From NCBI GenBank assembly GCA_900555555.1, contig USLK01000001.1, forward strand, positions 1 through 64,000: a DNA stretch of 64,000 nt, read 5' to 3'. The translations under genes were made by a program, and so were the position numbers. The stretch is from an uncultured Collinsella sp. Its GTDB lineage: Bacteria; Actinomycetota; Coriobacteriia; Coriobacteriales; Coriobacteriaceae. The notes beneath the pieces are model-generated. The model was not told the DNA's origin. It did not search any database and was given only the letters and a program-made list of their open reading frames with translations. Shown here piece after piece: positions 43,970 through 54,700 of this stretch (its first letter is position 1; every line of letters starts with the position of its first letter).

Positions 43970-44200
43970 ATGGCAACCGGTACGCTTAAAAAGTCGTTCT
44001 TCCGCGAGAAGGGCTATGGCTTCATCACTCCCGACGAGGCGACGAACGACCCGCGTCACAGTGATATCTTCGTGCACTTCAGCGCTATCCAGATGGACGG
44101 CTACAAATCGCTCGACGAGGGCGATCGCGTGGAGTACGAGGTCGGTCCCGGCAAGAAACCCGGGGAGGTCCAGGCCGTAAACGTCCGGAAGATCGGTTAG
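43970..44200 (+). CDS. Cold-shock-domain protein
   Basis: This 76-residue protein is a single cold-shock OB fold. RNP1 is KGYGFI at 14-19 and RNP2 is DIFVHF at 32-37. The usual KWFN near the start is KSFF, and a longer loop lies between the RNP motifs, so it is a divergent member. It should bind single-stranded RNA or DNA. The ATG at 43970 follows GAAAGAAAGG. A strong terminator follows. Confidence 0.85.
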   Translation: MATGTLKKSFFREKGYGFITPDEATNDPRHSDIFVHFSAIQMDGYKSLDEGDRVEYEVGPGKKPGEVQAVNVRKIG

Positions 44201-44223
44201 CGCCGACACGTCAGCGCATAGAG

Positions 44224-44264
44224 GCAGCGCGGCCCCCGCAGTTTAAAACCGTGGGGGCCGCTGC
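44224..44264. terminator. Terminator between cold-shock gene and folD
   Basis: A GC-rich stem (GGCCCCCGC region with its partner, one bulge) surrounds an A-rich loop between convergent genes. Confidence 0.7.
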
Positions 44265-44288
44265 GTATAAGACCGAGCAGGCCGGCTG

Positions 44289-45155
44289 TTAGACAAGTCC
44301 GTTTTGAATCTTCGCCGCAAGGACGACGTTGCTCATGAGCATGGCGCGGGTCATGGGGCCGACACCGCCGGGAACCGGGGTGATCGCACCGGCCACCAGC
44401 TCCGCCGAAGCATAATCGACGTCACCGCACAGCTTGCCGCCCTCATCGCGATCCATGCCCACATCGATGACCGTCGCGCCCGGCTTGATCCACGGCCCTT
44501 TGATCATCTTGGGAATCCCGCACGCAGCGACCAGGATATCGGCGCTCTGGCAAATACGGGCGAGCTCACGCGGATCGGTATGCGAATGGGCAACCGAAAT
44601 CGTCGCATTCTGGGCCAACAGCATCAAAGACATAGGTTTGCCCACGATCGAAGAGCGGCCGACGATGACGGCGTTCTTGCCCGCAGGGTCGATATGATAT
44701 GCGGAAAGCATCTCCATGATGCCGGCGGGCGTGCAGGGACGCAACCCGGGCAGGCCGCGCACCAGCCTTCCAAGATTTTGGGGATGGAATCCGTCAACGT
44801 CCTTGCACGGATCGATGGCGGCCACCACCTCCTCCTCGTCAAGATGCGACGGGAGAGGCATCTGGACCAAGATGCCCGCCACCGAACGATCGGCATTAAG
44901 CGATTCGACCAGATCGATCAGCTCGCGTTGGCTTGTGGATGCGGGCAGCTTGTAGTCGTGCGAGGGGATCCCGCACTGCTCGCAATCGCGGAGCTTCGCC
45001 CGGACATACGTGGCAGATCCCTGGTCATCCCCGACCAACACCACTGCCAGGCCGCATGAAACGCCCCGTTCCGCAAGACGGGAGACCTCTTGCGCGGCTC
45101 GCTCCCGCACCTGCGCCGCGAGCTTTTTTCCATCGATGACTGTCGCCATGGGCAT
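44289..45155 (-). CDS. folD: Methylene-THF dehydrogenase / methenyl-THF cyclohydrolase
   Basis: This 288-residue protein has the FolD blocks YVRAKLRDCEQCGI with the catalytic Lys, QMPLPSHLDEEEVVAAIDPCKDVDGFHP, VIVGRSSIVGKPM and PVPGGVGPMT. It interconverts methylene- and formyl-THF with NADP. AAGGGG precedes the ATG at 45155; an ATG at 45149 is also possible. It lies downstream of fhs, from which it is separated by a terminator, so partial read-through or an own promoter is likely. With Fhs it supplies C1 units. Confidence 0.94.
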   Translation of the reverse strand: MPMATVIDGKKLAAQVRERAAQEVSRLAERGVSCGLAVVLVGDDQGSATYVRAKLRDCEQCGIPSHDYKLPASTSQRELIDLVESLNADRSVAGILVQMPLPSHLDEEEVVAAIDPCKDVDGFHPQNLGRLVRGLPGLRPCTPAGIMEMLSAYHIDPAGKNAVIVGRSSIVGKPMSLMLLAQNATISVAHSHTDPRELARICQSADILVAACGIPKMIKGPWIKPGATVIDVGMDRDEGGKLCGDVDYASAELVAGAITPVPGGVGPMTRAMLMSNVVLAAKIQNGLV

Positions 45156-45189
45156 TCCCGCCCCTTCCGCGCGCCTGCGCATAAACAAA

Positions 45190-45216
45190 GCGGGCGTACG
45201 CCGAGCGTACACCCGC
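45190..45216 (-). terminator. Terminator between fhs and folD
   Basis: GCGGG and GTACGC arms pair with their partners around a short loop; on the minus strand TTTGTTT follows. It lies between fhs and folD. Confidence 0.7.
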
Positions 45217-45301
45217 CTCAATGATCCGTCACTAGCATACCCGCCCCACGGCACGACGATACAGTTCCTGAACCGTGTAAGCGGATGGAAACAACGAAGC
45301 T

Positions 45302-46969
45302 CTAGAACAGACCGGTGATGGTGCCGTTATCGTCCACATCGATGTTCTCGGCGGCCGGGACCTTGGGCAAACCGGGCATGGTCAGCACGTTGCCCGTAAG
45401 CGCGACAACGAAGTGGGCGCCCGCAGACACTCTGAGCTCGCGCACCGTGATGCGGAAGTTCTCGGGTGCCCCAAGTTTACCCGCCTGATCGGTAAAGGAA
45501 TACTGCGTTTTGGCAACGCAGACGGGCAGATTACCGAAACCGTCAGCCCGCAGCTGTGCGAGCTGCTTCTTGGCCGCCGGCGTGAAGTCCACGCCGTCGG
45601 CATGGTACACCTTGGTCGCGATCGACTCGAGCGCTTCGGCGACATCGGCCCCGTCATCGTAGGCGAAACGGAACTCATTGGGCTCATTAATCAGGCGCAT
45701 GACCTCATCGGCAAGGTCGAGCGCGCCCTCGCCGCCCTTGGCCCAAACTTCGGAAAGGCGCACGTTGACGCCGAGCTTCTCGCACTCGGACGCGATGAGG
45801 TCGAGCTCGGCCTGCGTATCCGTGGGGAACCTATTGATGGCCACCACGCAAGGAAGGCCGAAGACATTCTGGATGTTCTCCACATGGCGCAGGAGGTTGG
45901 GCATGCCGGCCTTGAGGGCCTCGAGGTTCTCCTCATTGAGATCGGGCTTGGCTACGCCGCCGTTGTACTTCAGCGCACGGGCGGTGGCGACCACGACGAC
46001 CGCGCTCGGACGGACCCCCGTCATGCGGCACTTGATATCAATGAACTTCTCGGCGCCCAGATCCGCGCCGAAGCCGGCTTCGGTGATGGCGACATCACCG
46101 AAGCGCATGGCCATACGCGTGGCCATGATGGAATTGCACCCATGGGCGATATTGGCGAAGGGACCGCCGTGCACGAATGCGGGAGTATGCTCGAGGGTCT
46201 GAACGAGGTTTGGCTTGAGGGCGTCCTTGAGCAGGGCGGCCATGGCGCCATTGGCCTTGATCTGAGAGGCGCGCACCGGCTCGCCCGCGTAGGTGTAGCC
46301 GATCACGATCTCGCCCAAGCGCTCCTTGAGGTCGGAGATGGAAGTCGACAGGCACAGGATAGCCATGACCTCGGAGGCGACGGTGATGTCGAAACCGTCC
46401 TCGCGCGGGGTGCCGGAGGCCTTGCCCCCCATGCCGCTCACGATGTGGCGGAGCTGCCGGTCGTTCATATCGACGGCACGGCGCCACGTAATGCGGCGAG
46501 GATCGATACCCAGCTTGTTGCCCTGCTGGATATGGTTGTCGATCATAGCGGCAAGCAGATTGTTCGCAGCCCCGATGGCATGGAAGTCGCCGGTGAAGTG
46601 AAGGTTGATGTCCTCCATGGGAATCACCTGCGCATAACCGCCTCCCGCGGCCCCGCCTTTGACGCCGAAAACCGGGCCGAGCGACGGTTCGCGCAACGCG
46701 ACGGCGCTTTTAACGCCACGATGACGCAGGGCATCGGCAAGACCGATGGTCGTGGTCGTCTTGCCCTCGCCTGCCGGCGTAGGATTGATCGCGGTGACCA
46801 GCACGAGCTTGGCCTCGTGGTCGGTCGGTTCGTTGAGCAGCGAATAATCGACCTTGGCCTTATCGTAACCATAGGGAATCAGATGTTTGGCATCCACCCC
46901 CGCGGAGGCGGCAACCTCCTGGATCGGAAGCGGCTGAACGGAATGTGCGATTTCGATATCGGTCGGCAT
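45302..46969 (-). CDS. fhs: Formate-tetrahydrofolate ligase
   Basis: This 555-residue enzyme joins formate to THF using ATP. The P-loop TPAGEGKT lies at 64-71. Other conserved blocks are [29 protein letters not shown] sequence near 100 and [13 protein letters not shown] in the middle. Length is normal. It makes 10-formyl-THF for purines, formyl-Met and C1 metabolism in anaerobes. GAAGGGA lies upstream of the ATG. It begins 60 bases after the ruvB stop. Confidence 0.96.
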   Translation of the reverse strand: MPTDIEIAHSVQPLPIQEVAASAGVDAKHLIPYGYDKAKVDYSLLNEPTDHEAKLVLVTAINPTPAGEGKTTTTIGLADALRHRGVKSAVALREPSLGPVFGVKGGAAGGGYAQVIPMEDINLHFTGDFHAIGAANNLLAAMIDNHIQQGNKLGIDPRRITWRRAVDMNDRQLRHIVSGMGGKASGTPREDGFDITVASEVMAILCLSTSISDLKERLGEIVIGYTYAGEPVRASQIKANGAMAALLKDALKPNLVQTLEHTPAFVHGGPFANIAHGCNSIMATRMAMRFGDVAITEAGFGADLGAEKFIDIKCRMTGVRPSAVVVVATARALKYNGGVAKPDLNEENLEALKAGMPNLLRHVENIQNVFGLPCVVAINRFPTDTQAELDLIASECEKLGVNVRLSEVWAKGGEGALDLADEVMRLINEPNEFRFAYDDGADVAEALESIATKVYHADGVDFTPAAKKQLAQLRADGFGNLPVCVAKTQYSFTDQAGKLGAPENFRITVRELRVSAGAHFVVALTGNVLTMPGLPKVPAAENIDVDDNGTITGLF

Positions 46970-47029
46970 ATCAACGTTCCCTTCTCGAAAGACGTATACG
47001 TGCTTCAGAATAGCACGGGCCGGTTGCTC

Positions 47030-48112
47030 CTAGCTGGAAGTTGTGGAAGGCTGCATGCCCAGATGCTCGAAGGCCGCCGGCGTGGCGACGCGGCCCTGCG
47101 GGGTACGGATGATGAGTCCGCATTGGAGCAGGTAGGGCTCGTAAACATCCTCCAAGGTCGATGCGTCCTCACCTGTAGCGCTGGCAAGCGTCGACAATCC
47201 GACCGCCCTGCCGCGGAAGGTCTTACACAGCGTCTCCAGGATACGCGTGTCCATCCAGTCGAGGCCGAGCTCGTCTATCTCGAAAAACTCAAGCGCCTCC
47301 TGTGCGATGGAAAGATCTATGGCTCCCCCGCCACGCACCTGGGCATAATCGCGCACGCGCTTGAGCAGGCGGTTGGCCAAACGGGGCGTGCCGCGCGAAC
47401 GCGAGGCAATCTCTGCCGCCGACTGCCCATCGATCTCGACGCCGAGTATGGATGCCGAACGCGTAACGATCTCGGCAAGATCGCGTACGGTGTAGTAATC
47501 GAGACGGAAGGAGATGCCGAATCGATCGCGCAGGGGCCCCGTCAGCATTCCAGAGCGCGTGGTGGCGCCCACGAGCGTGAAATGCGGGATATCGAGCCTG
47601 ATCGAGCGGGCCGCGGGCCCCTTGCCGATAACGATATCCAACGAGAAGTCCTCCATGGCGGGATAGAGAATCTCCTCGACCTGTCGGTTGAGGCGATGGA
47701 TCTCATCGATGAAAAGCACGTCGCCGGGCTGCAGGTTGGTCAGGATGGCGGCAAGATCGCCCGTACGGGCAATGGCCGGACCGGAGGTGGTCTTCATCTG
47801 CGCGCCCATCTCGTTGGCGACGACAGCCGACAGCGTCGTCTTGCCGAGGCCGGGCGGTCCGGAGAAGATCACATGGTCGAGGCACTCTCCGCGGGATTTA
47901 GCCGCCTCGATCAGGATGCGGAGGCTCTGCTTGATATGTTCCTGCCCGCAATAGTCGTCCAGCGTCTGCGGGCGCAGGCTGCGCTCGACATCAAGGTCGT
48001 CACCGGTGAGCTCGCCCGTGACGAAACGCTCCGTGTGGGCGCCGTCGCCGGCGGCACGGCGGGAAGGAGCGTCATCCCACAGGTCCTTGTCTTCGTCTAC
48101 TTCCCACATCAT
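47030..48112 (-). CDS. ruvB: Holliday junction helicase motor RuvB
   Basis: This 360-residue AAA+ protein has Walker A GPPGLGKT at 85-92, Walker B with DEIHRL, the sensor region GATTRSGML, and a winged-helix C-terminus. It drives branch migration as hexamers on RuvA. It overlaps the ruvA stop by four bases (ATGA), so it is coupled. It is the last gene of ruvCAB. About 25 residues of acidic N-terminal extension precede the conserved start, longer than in E. coli. Confidence 0.97.
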   Translation of the reverse strand: MMWEVDEDKDLWDDAPSRRAAGDGAHTERFVTGELTGDDLDVERSLRPQTLDDYCGQEHIKQSLRILIEAAKSRGECLDHVIFSGPPGLGKTTLSAVVANEMGAQMKTTSGPAIARTGDLAAILTNLQPGDVLFIDEIHRLNRQVEEILYPAMEDFSLDIVIGKGPAARSIRLDIPHFTLVGATTRSGMLTGPLRDRFGISFRLDYYTVRDLAEIVTRSASILGVEIDGQSAAEIASRSRGTPRLANRLLKRVRDYAQVRGGGAIDLSIAQEALEFFEIDELGLDWMDTRILETLCKTFRGRAVGLSTLASATGEDASTLEDVYEPYLLQCGLIIRTPQGRVATPAAFEHLGMQPSTTSS

Positions 48113-48738
48113 GCATCCATTCCGAGTCGCTTAAGTGCGGCGGCGAGCACCTGCTCGACCTGCATCGATTGGACACCCTCGATCCCTTCGAACGCAAGGT
48201 CGATCTCCTGCATGGTGAATCCCATGGACAGCAGCGCGGACCTCGCATCCTCCACGGAGGCGCTGTCCCCGACCGCACCGGGGCCGAGCGGGAACTGGCC
48301 GGCTGCAGGCAGGCTCGAGGCAGCCAAGCCCCTATCTTTTGCAAACACGCTCTTGAGCTCGAGAATGAGTCTTTGGGCAGTCTTCTTCCCCACTCCGGGG
48401 ACCTTTGCCATGGCCTTATCGTCCTCGGCCATCACGACCGCATAGAGATCGGCCGTGGCGTACGTCGACAGCACGGCCAATGCGAGCTTTGCCCCCACGC
48501 CCGAAACAGCCACGAGCCGATCGAACATGGTCCGCTCCTCCTTCGTGGCGAACCCGAAGAGCGTTATGGCATCCTCGCGCACCTGCATGCGCGTGTAGAG
48601 CAGAACCTCCTGCCCGACAGATGGCAGAAGGGCCGCGGTGGTATTTGAAATGCCGAGCTCGAACCCCATGCCCGAAACGTCAACGACGACGACGCTCGGC
48701 GTGGCCTCGACAAGCAACCCGTGCAGCTGGGCGATCAT
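48109..48738 (-). CDS. ruvA: Holliday junction branch migration protein RuvA
   Basis: This 209-residue protein has an N-terminal OB fold ([11 protein letters not shown]), two helix-hairpin-helix motifs ([14 protein letters not shown] and [13 protein letters not shown]) and a C-terminal RuvB-binding domain. It binds four-way junctions and guides RuvB. It overlaps both neighbours: its ATG lies on the ruvC stop and its stop on the ruvB start, each as ATGA. Confidence 0.95.
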   Translation of the reverse strand: MIAQLHGLLVEATPSVVVVDVSGMGFELGISNTTAALLPSVGQEVLLYTRMQVREDAITLFGFATKEERTMFDRLVAVSGVGAKLALAVLSTYATADLYAVVMAEDDKAMAKVPGVGKKTAQRLILELKSVFAKDRGLAASSLPAAGQFPLGPGAVGDSASVEDARSALLSMGFTMQEIDLAFEGIEGVQSMQVEQVLAAALKRLGMDA

Positions 48739-49259
48739 GTGTAGGGGTTTCCCTTCTCTTGGATATAGCGGCCATCGGTAAGCTCGTGCGTGCGGCGCAG
48801 GTTTGCGTGGCAGATGGCGCACGCAAGGGCGTCCGCAGCGTGATCGGGCTTAGGGTCGTGATCGAGATGCAGAAGCGTGCGAACCATGTACGTGACTTGG
48901 TACTTATCGGCCGACCCGGTCCCCACGACCGCCTGCTTGATCTGCATGGGCGTATACTCTCCGACCTCCACCCCGCACAGGGAGCATGCGACCATAGCGG
49001 CGCCGCGCGCATGCGCCGTGGGGATGGCGGAGCGCACGTTGACGCCGAAGTAGATGCCCTCGATCGCGGCCTCCTGGGGATGATAGCGCTCGACGACAGC
49101 CGTGAGCTCACGCGCGATACGCTGCAACCGAGCGGCAAGATCGCTGCCGACTGAAGTTTGGATACACCCGTACGCCCTGCATCGGGCCTCACCACGCCGC
49201 TCTTCAACGATACCCCAGCCGGTGTTTGCCAAACCGGGGTCGATGCCGAGAATAACCAT
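48735..49259 (-). CDS. ruvC: Holliday junction resolvase RuvC
   Basis: This 174-residue nuclease has the four acidic catalytic residues: D7 in GIDPGLANTGWG, E67 in IEGIYFG, and D139 and D143 in DHAADALACA. It cuts four-way junctions. GAGGAGGAT precedes the ATG. It is the first gene of ruvCAB, has its own promoter with a LexA-type box, and is coupled to ruvA by overlap. YebC, often upstream of ruvC in other bacteria, is absent here. Confidence 0.96.
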   Translation of the reverse strand: MVILGIDPGLANTGWGIVEERRGEARCRAYGCIQTSVGSDLAARLQRIARELTAVVERYHPQEAAIEGIYFGVNVRSAIPTAHARGAAMVACSLCGVEVGEYTPMQIKQAVVGTGSADKYQVTYMVRTLLHLDHDPKPDHAADALACAICHANLRRTHELTDGRYIQEKGNPYT

Positions 49260-49283
49260 AATCCTCCTCGTGGCGCTGAAGTC

Positions 49284-49325
49284 CGAACGTTTGTTCTAGT
49301 ATACCACGCGGTGGAGCCATGTCAC
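49284..49325 (-). promoter_or_regulatory. ruvCAB promoter with LexA-type box
   Basis: On the minus strand GTGACA (49325-49320) and TATACT (49303-49298) have a 16-base spacer. The dyad CGAACGTTTGTTCT at 49284-49297 abuts the -10 and fits the CGAAC-N4-GTTC pattern of Gram-positive LexA boxes. ruvCAB should therefore be SOS-induced. Confidence 0.75.
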
Positions 49326-49334
49326 GCAAACGTT

Positions 49335-51227
49335 TTAGTTGAGGGAGAAGAACGGCCCGGGATTGGGCGAATCGGCGGACGACGCGGGCCCCTGGGTCAT
49401 CATGCGCTCGATCGCCCGTTGGACCTCGGGCGGGATATCCGCCGGACCGGCGGCCTTCCCGCCGGATGCGCCAAGAAGCCGCTCGAGCCCCGAGGCGTCT
49501 ACACCCAAGATGCCTCCGAGCATCCCGAGCAGCTCGTCACGTGCCTGCGAACCCCTGCGCATAGCGCGCTCATCGATGCGCTGCAGCTCCCGCTCCGCGA
49601 GCTCCTGCGCCGAGGCGCGCGTTCGCCCACGCGATCCCAGATCGGACCATGCGAGCGATGCGGGCCACGAGCGCTCGGCAAATGACCGTGGGCTCAAGAT
49701 GGGGTATGCCGGCATACGGCGACGAAGCGCCTCTCCACGCCGCACGAGCATCAAGATGATCGCACGGGCCTCGGGCGACACGCCCGGGCAGTCGATGTCC
49801 TCGTAGCCGAACCCGCGCTCAACATGCTCCTCGAGAACATGATCGAGATCGACGGGGCCGATGCCGCGCAGCAGACCCCCCAATCGGCCCGCCATGGCAT
49901 CATCGAGCGCAAATGTGGCGGCGGCGCCGGCGAGCACCGGGGCGAGAGCCTCCTCGACCGCCTTCAGGCATACGAGCTCCTTGGGTAAAACGGGCGACAC
50001 GCCGTTGCGGTAGCGCGCCAGGTATTCCAGAGAGGTTAGGAGCAGATCGCCGAACGGCGCGAGTGCGGCGCGGGAAGGTCCGTCCCACGCCACGCTCAGA
50101 GCGGCATCGGTCTTGGTTATAGGAGCCAGAAGCAGCGCGTGCTGCTCGGAAGCGTACCGGGCCAAAAGGCCGTCACCGGAATCGATGCCATCGGTCATAT
50201 CGAGAAGACGCAGGTGGAGGTTGGCCGCCACCTCCCGCGCCCGCTCCGCACGGGCGACGCACGCCGCCTGCTGAGCGGGCGTCATAGGCTCCACGCGCCC
50301 CGTCAACACACCGAAAACGTTACGGGAGCCGAGCGCATCGCATGCGAGAGCGGCAAGCAGCGACGAGGGCAGCGTCCCATCCAGCTCGACGACGGCGCGG
50401 GCGCGCCCCGACGCCTCCAGGCTATCCCGTACATACAGGCGCAGGGCCTCCCACGTCCACGCGTCCCGATCGAAAAGCGGCAAGTCAAGATCGGGCAAGG
50501 TATCGCACGGCATGCCGCGCGTGACCGAACAGGTCAGGAGGCGCTCCTCGAAAACCGGGGCCTCGGCCACGACCCGGCCGGTGTCATCCATGATAAACGA
50601 CCCACCCGTGTAGACCGACTCGTCGAATGCGCCGACCGGTGCCATGCACGCAAGCCACGCCCCCGCCTTCGCCACCCGATCCCTAAAGGCGCCCTGGCGC
50701 ACCCCCGCCACAGCGGCGGTGGACACATCGGCGCGGTCGAAACCGTTGACCTGGAAATAAACGAGCAGGTCGCATCCGGGGGGCAGCTCGGTCACGTCAC
50801 GGTCGAAATCGAAGGTGACCGCGATGCGCGTGCCGGCAACCTCGAACGTGGGAACGGCCCATGGCGAGGCGTTGCGAGCGGCGCGATGCTGGGACACGGT
50901 GAGGCGAACGGGTGCGAGACGGCCCTCCCCTGCGATCATGACCTCGAACAGCGATCCTCCGTCATAGGGGACCACCATGGGGATGAGGCAGGTGATATCG
51001 ATATCGGACAGACGGTGGGCGGTCTCGGAAAGGGCGGCCAGGACATCGCCCTGAAACGCCGCGCTCTCGGTCAGGGCACCGGGAACGACGCCGCACAGCA
51101 GTGGCGCGGGCACGCACAGCAGGTCCACCGACTGATCGGCCGCCAAACGCGCCTGCCGCTCGATTCGGCTGCATATGCCGGCGATGTCACCCAGACGCGC
51201 ATCGAATTGCGCAAGCGCGATCTTCAT
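49335..51227 (-). CDS. NadE-like protein with degenerate active sites
   Basis: This 630-residue protein aligns along its length with glutamine-dependent NAD synthetases: a nitrilase-like domain in the first 270 residues and a synthetase domain after it. The block ending APVGAFDESVYTGGSFIMDDTGRVVAEAP is well conserved. The synthetase P-loop SGGxDS reads DGTLPS at about 283-288, and the NKSE-type region reads ITKTD. In the glutaminase half, the Glu of the PE motif is Ala (VPAPLLCG) and the Cys segment has no Cys at the expected place. It is probably not a working NAD synthetase. AAGGGC lies before the ATG at 51227. It lies 83 bases after superoxide reductase. Confidence 0.75.
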   Translation of the reverse strand: MKIALAQFDARLGDIAGICSRIERQARLAADQSVDLLCVPAPLLCGVVPGALTESAAFQGDVLAALSETAHRLSDIDITCLIPMVVPYDGGSLFEVMIAGEGRLAPVRLTVSQHRAARNASPWAVPTFEVAGTRIAVTFDFDRDVTELPPGCDLLVYFQVNGFDRADVSTAAVAGVRQGAFRDRVAKAGAWLACMAPVGAFDESVYTGGSFIMDDTGRVVAEAPVFEERLLTCSVTRGMPCDTLPDLDLPLFDRDAWTWEALRLYVRDSLEASGRARAVVELDGTLPSSLLAALACDALGSRNVFGVLTGRVEPMTPAQQAACVARAERAREVAANLHLRLLDMTDGIDSGDGLLARYASEQHALLLAPITKTDAALSVAWDGPSRAALAPFGDLLLTSLEYLARYRNGVSPVLPKELVCLKAVEEALAPVLAGAAATFALDDAMAGRLGGLLRGIGPVDLDHVLEEHVERGFGYEDIDCPGVSPEARAIILMLVRRGEALRRRMPAYPILSPRSFAERSWPASLAWSDLGSRGRTRASAQELAERELQRIDERAMRRGSQARDELLGMLGGILGVDASGLERLLGASGGKAAGPADIPPEVQRAIERMMTQGPASSADSPNPGPFFSLN

Positions 51228-51251
51228 CTTGCCCTTCCCCTCATACACACG

Positions 51252-51281
51252 AAGGGCCGTCTGCAAGAGCAGGCGACCCTT
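51252..51281 (-). terminator. Hairpin between superoxide reductase and NadE-like genes
   Basis: AAGGGCCGTCTGC pairs with GCAGGCGACCCTT with two mismatches around AAGA. No T run follows, so it may only attenuate. Confidence 0.45.
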
Positions 51282-51310
51282 CTGCCTCTTAGTTGCGCAC
51301 TATCAGGCGA

Positions 51311-51676
51311 TTAGAACTCCGCCTTCCACAGACCATGCAGGTTGCAGAACGCGTATACCGTACCGGACTTGACGCCGCCGGCGAAAAACGTGGTGGGCGT
51401 CTGGCCGGGCTTGAGATAATGGATCTCGAGGCGACCCTCGGTCTCAAGGGCGATCCACTCGATATGGTGCTCCTGCTCCATGGGGTGCTCAACCTCGCCG
51501 ACCGTAACGTTGATCACGTGGCCGTCGCGCTGAAGGTCGACCACGGGCACGTGCTTCTCCTTGGCCGCGTCGACGCTGTTGGCCTCGACCGCGGTGTAGC
51601 CGGCTGGGGCGGCCATATCGATATCGACCGCCGCGAAGAACTTGCCGTTCTCATCGTTCTTGAAAAACGTTGCCAT
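51311..51676 (-). CDS. Superoxide reductase (neelaredoxin type)
   Basis: This 121-residue protein has the catalytic iron ligands of superoxide reductase: H42 in the EKHVP motif, H64 and H70 in EHPMEQEHHIEW, and C111 and H114 in CNLHGLW. It lacks the N-terminal four-Cys desulforedoxin centre, so it is a one-iron neelaredoxin type. It reduces superoxide to peroxide without making oxygen, an anaerobic defence. The ATG at 51676 follows AAGGGG. The NadE-like gene follows on the same strand. Confidence 0.9.
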   Translation of the reverse strand: MATFFKNDENGKFFAAVDIDMAAPAGYTAVEANSVDAAKEKHVPVVDLQRDGHVINVTVGEVEHPMEQEHHIEWIALETEGRLEIHYLKPGQTPTTFFAGGVKSGTVYAFCNLHGLWKAEF

Positions 51677-51777
51677 ATGATCAATCCCCTTCAGGTCTCG
51701 CCCTCTATGAACAATTGTGTCTATTATGCCCCGAAGCGCAGATATTAACCACGGGAAAACGGGAGACACCGAAGCGG

Positions 51778-54700
51778 CTAAATAACCGTTACGCGGCCCT
51801 TGTTCCCCACGATACCCTTGACCTCGGCGATCAACGGAATGGAGCGTGCATTGACGCGTATGGGAATCTCCGCGCGCATGGTTTGGCCATCGGTCTGCTC
51901 AACGAACAGCTCCACGCGGTCGCCGCCGGGGTTGGTGGAGAGCACCGTCGCCAGGCGCGCCATGTTGGACTGGGAGAACCGCGCGGTGGGGATCATGACC
52001 TCGAACACCTTGGGACGGTTGCTCTCCTCGTTGAGCTCCAGCGGCAAGATCTCCTGAGCGATGATCTGGTCGCCGCGGTCGGAGCGCTCGAGCTTGCCCT
52101 TCACGCGCACGAAGGCATCGGAGAGCACGGCCCCGGTCTCGGGATCGGTCTCGCCGTACAGGTAGTCCTCGGCCGCCTTGTACGTCTTGGGGAAGACGAC
52201 CACGGTGGCCTCGCCTTCCATATCCTCCAGGGTCACGATGCCCATGGGGTCGCCGTTCTTGGTGACGCGCTTGGAAACGTCGGACACCATGCCGGCCCAC
52301 CAGAAGGGCTTGCCCTCGGGGATCTCCTGGTTGATGGTGCCCTCGCCGGCAGGGTTGCGCACCTCGTAGCCCGTATCGATCTGCGTGAACGAGAAATCGC
52401 GCGCCTTGCCCAGAGCGTACTCATAGGGACGCAGCGGATGGTCGGAAACGTAGATGCCCAGCACGTCGCGCTCGAAGGAGAGCTTCATGTGTCGGTCCCA
52501 CTCCTGGCCGTCGGGCTCGGGCACCACCACCTCGAAGCCGGACCCCTCGACGTCGCCGAACACATCGAACAGCGAGGTCTGGCCGGCGGCGCGGTCCTTC
52601 TGGCGCTTGGCGGCGGCGTCGATGATGTTCTCGGGGTTCTCCTTATCGACGAAGTGCATCATCTGACGGCGGGTATAGCCGGTGGAGTCGAAGGCGCCCG
52701 CCTTGATGAGCGATTCGATCACGCGGCGGTTTGCCTGGGAGGAGTCCACACGGTCCACGAAGTCGTGCAGGTTCTTGAACGGACCGCTCTTCTCGCGCTC
52801 GGCGATGATCGCCTCGGTCACGCCCTCGCCCACGCCGCGGATGCCCGCCAGGCCGAAACGCACGCCCTCGGGCGTCGCGGTGAACTCGGTGCCCGACTCG
52901 TTCACATCGGGCGGCAGCACCGCGATGCCGTCGTGGCGGCACGCCGAGACGTAGTGCACGATCTTGTCGGTCTTGCCCGTGTAGGACGTAAGCACGGCGG
53001 CCATGTACTCGTTGGGGTAATGGGCCTTGAGCCACGCCGTCTGCATGACCAGGATGGCGTAGCCGGCCGAGTGCGATTTGTTGAACGCGTAGGATGCGAA
53101 CTCCAGTACATCGTCCCAGATCTTCTGGGCGACCTCGCGCTTGTAGCCGTTGCGCTCGGCGCCGTTCATCCAGTGGTCGTAGATGGTCTCGTCCTCGCCA
53201 TCCGACCATTTGAATACCTGGTCGGTCAGCATCTTGATCTTCTTTTTCGCCACCGGCTTACGGATGCGGGAGTCCGATTCGCCCTTGGAGAAGCCGCACA
53301 TCTCGACAGAGATGTTCATAACCTGCTCCTGGTAGACCATGGTGCCGTAGGTCTCGCCCAAGATGCCGTCCAGGCGCGGGTCATAGGATACGGCGGGCTC
53401 CTTGCCGTTCATACGGTTGATGTAGCTCGACACCATGCCGGCGCCCAGGGGGCCCGGGCGGTACAGGGCGATCAGAGCGACCACGTGCTTGTACTCGGTG
53501 GGCTTCATGTTCTTGATCGTGGCCGTCATGCCGGCGGACTCGACCTGGAATACGCCGGCGGTGCGGCCGGCGCTCATGAGCTCGAAGATGGCGGGGTCAT
53601 CGAAGGGGATCTTGTCGACGTCGATGTCCTCGCCCGTGCTCGCCTTGATGTTCTTCTTTGCCTTGGAGATTACCGTGAGCGTACGCAGGCCCAGGAAGTC
53701 CATCTTGAGCAGGCCCATGTCGGCAACCGTATGGCCCTCGTACTGGGTGATCTCCACGCCGCCCTTGGTATCGAGCTTGGTGGGAACGTGCTCGTTGACG
53801 GCGTCGCGGCAGATCAGGACGGCGCAGGCGTGCACGCCCTCGCCGCGCGTGAGGCCCTCGATGGACAGCGCGGTGTCGATGATGCGGCGTGCATCGGGAT
53901 CCTTCTGATATGCCTCGACGAAGTCGGGGTTATAGAGATCCTCCTTGCCGGGGACCTTCTCGAGAACCTGCTTGAGCTTTACCGACGGATCGCTCGACAC
54001 CATCTTGGACAGGCGCTGGCCCATGTACACCGGATAGTCCAGCACGCGCGCCGAGTCGTTGATGGCCTGCTTGGCCTTGATGGTGGAGTAGGTGATGACG
54101 TGCGTGACCTTCTCGGGGCCGTAGAGCTGCCGGACGTGCTCGATGACGTCCAGGCGCCGCTCATCGTCGAAGTCCATATCGATATCGGGCATCTCGGTAC
54201 GCTCGGGCGACAGGAACCTCTCGAACATCAAGCCGTTGGACAGCGGGTCGAACGTGGTGATGTCCATGGCGTAGGCGACCAGGGCGCCCGCGGCCGAACC
54301 ACGGCCCGGGCCCACGCCGATGCCGTTCTCCTTGGCCCAGCGCACGTACTCGGCAACGATGAGGAAGTACGCCGCGAAGCCCTTCTCGCAGATGACCTTG
54401 TATTCGTATTCGAAGCGCTCGCGGATGTCGACGCCGCAGATCTCCTTGCCGTCCCAATCGTCGCCGTAGCGCAGCGCCAGGCCGGCCTCGCACTCGCGGC
54501 GGAACTGGCTCTCATGCGTCTCGCCCGAGTCGAGCAGCGGGTAGTTGGGCAGGATGATGGAATCCCAGTCGAGCTCGACATTGCATTTCTCGGCGATCTC
54601 GAGCGTGTTGTCGCATGCCTCGGGGCAATACGGGAACAGCGCCCGCATCTCCTCCTCGGTTTTCATATAGAACTCGGAGCCCTGCATGCGCATGCGGTTG

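Noticed and set aside
45413..48445. A plus-strand frame of about 1000 codons across fhs and ruvB
   Set aside because: It is antisense to two well-supported genes with intact motifs and has no domains.
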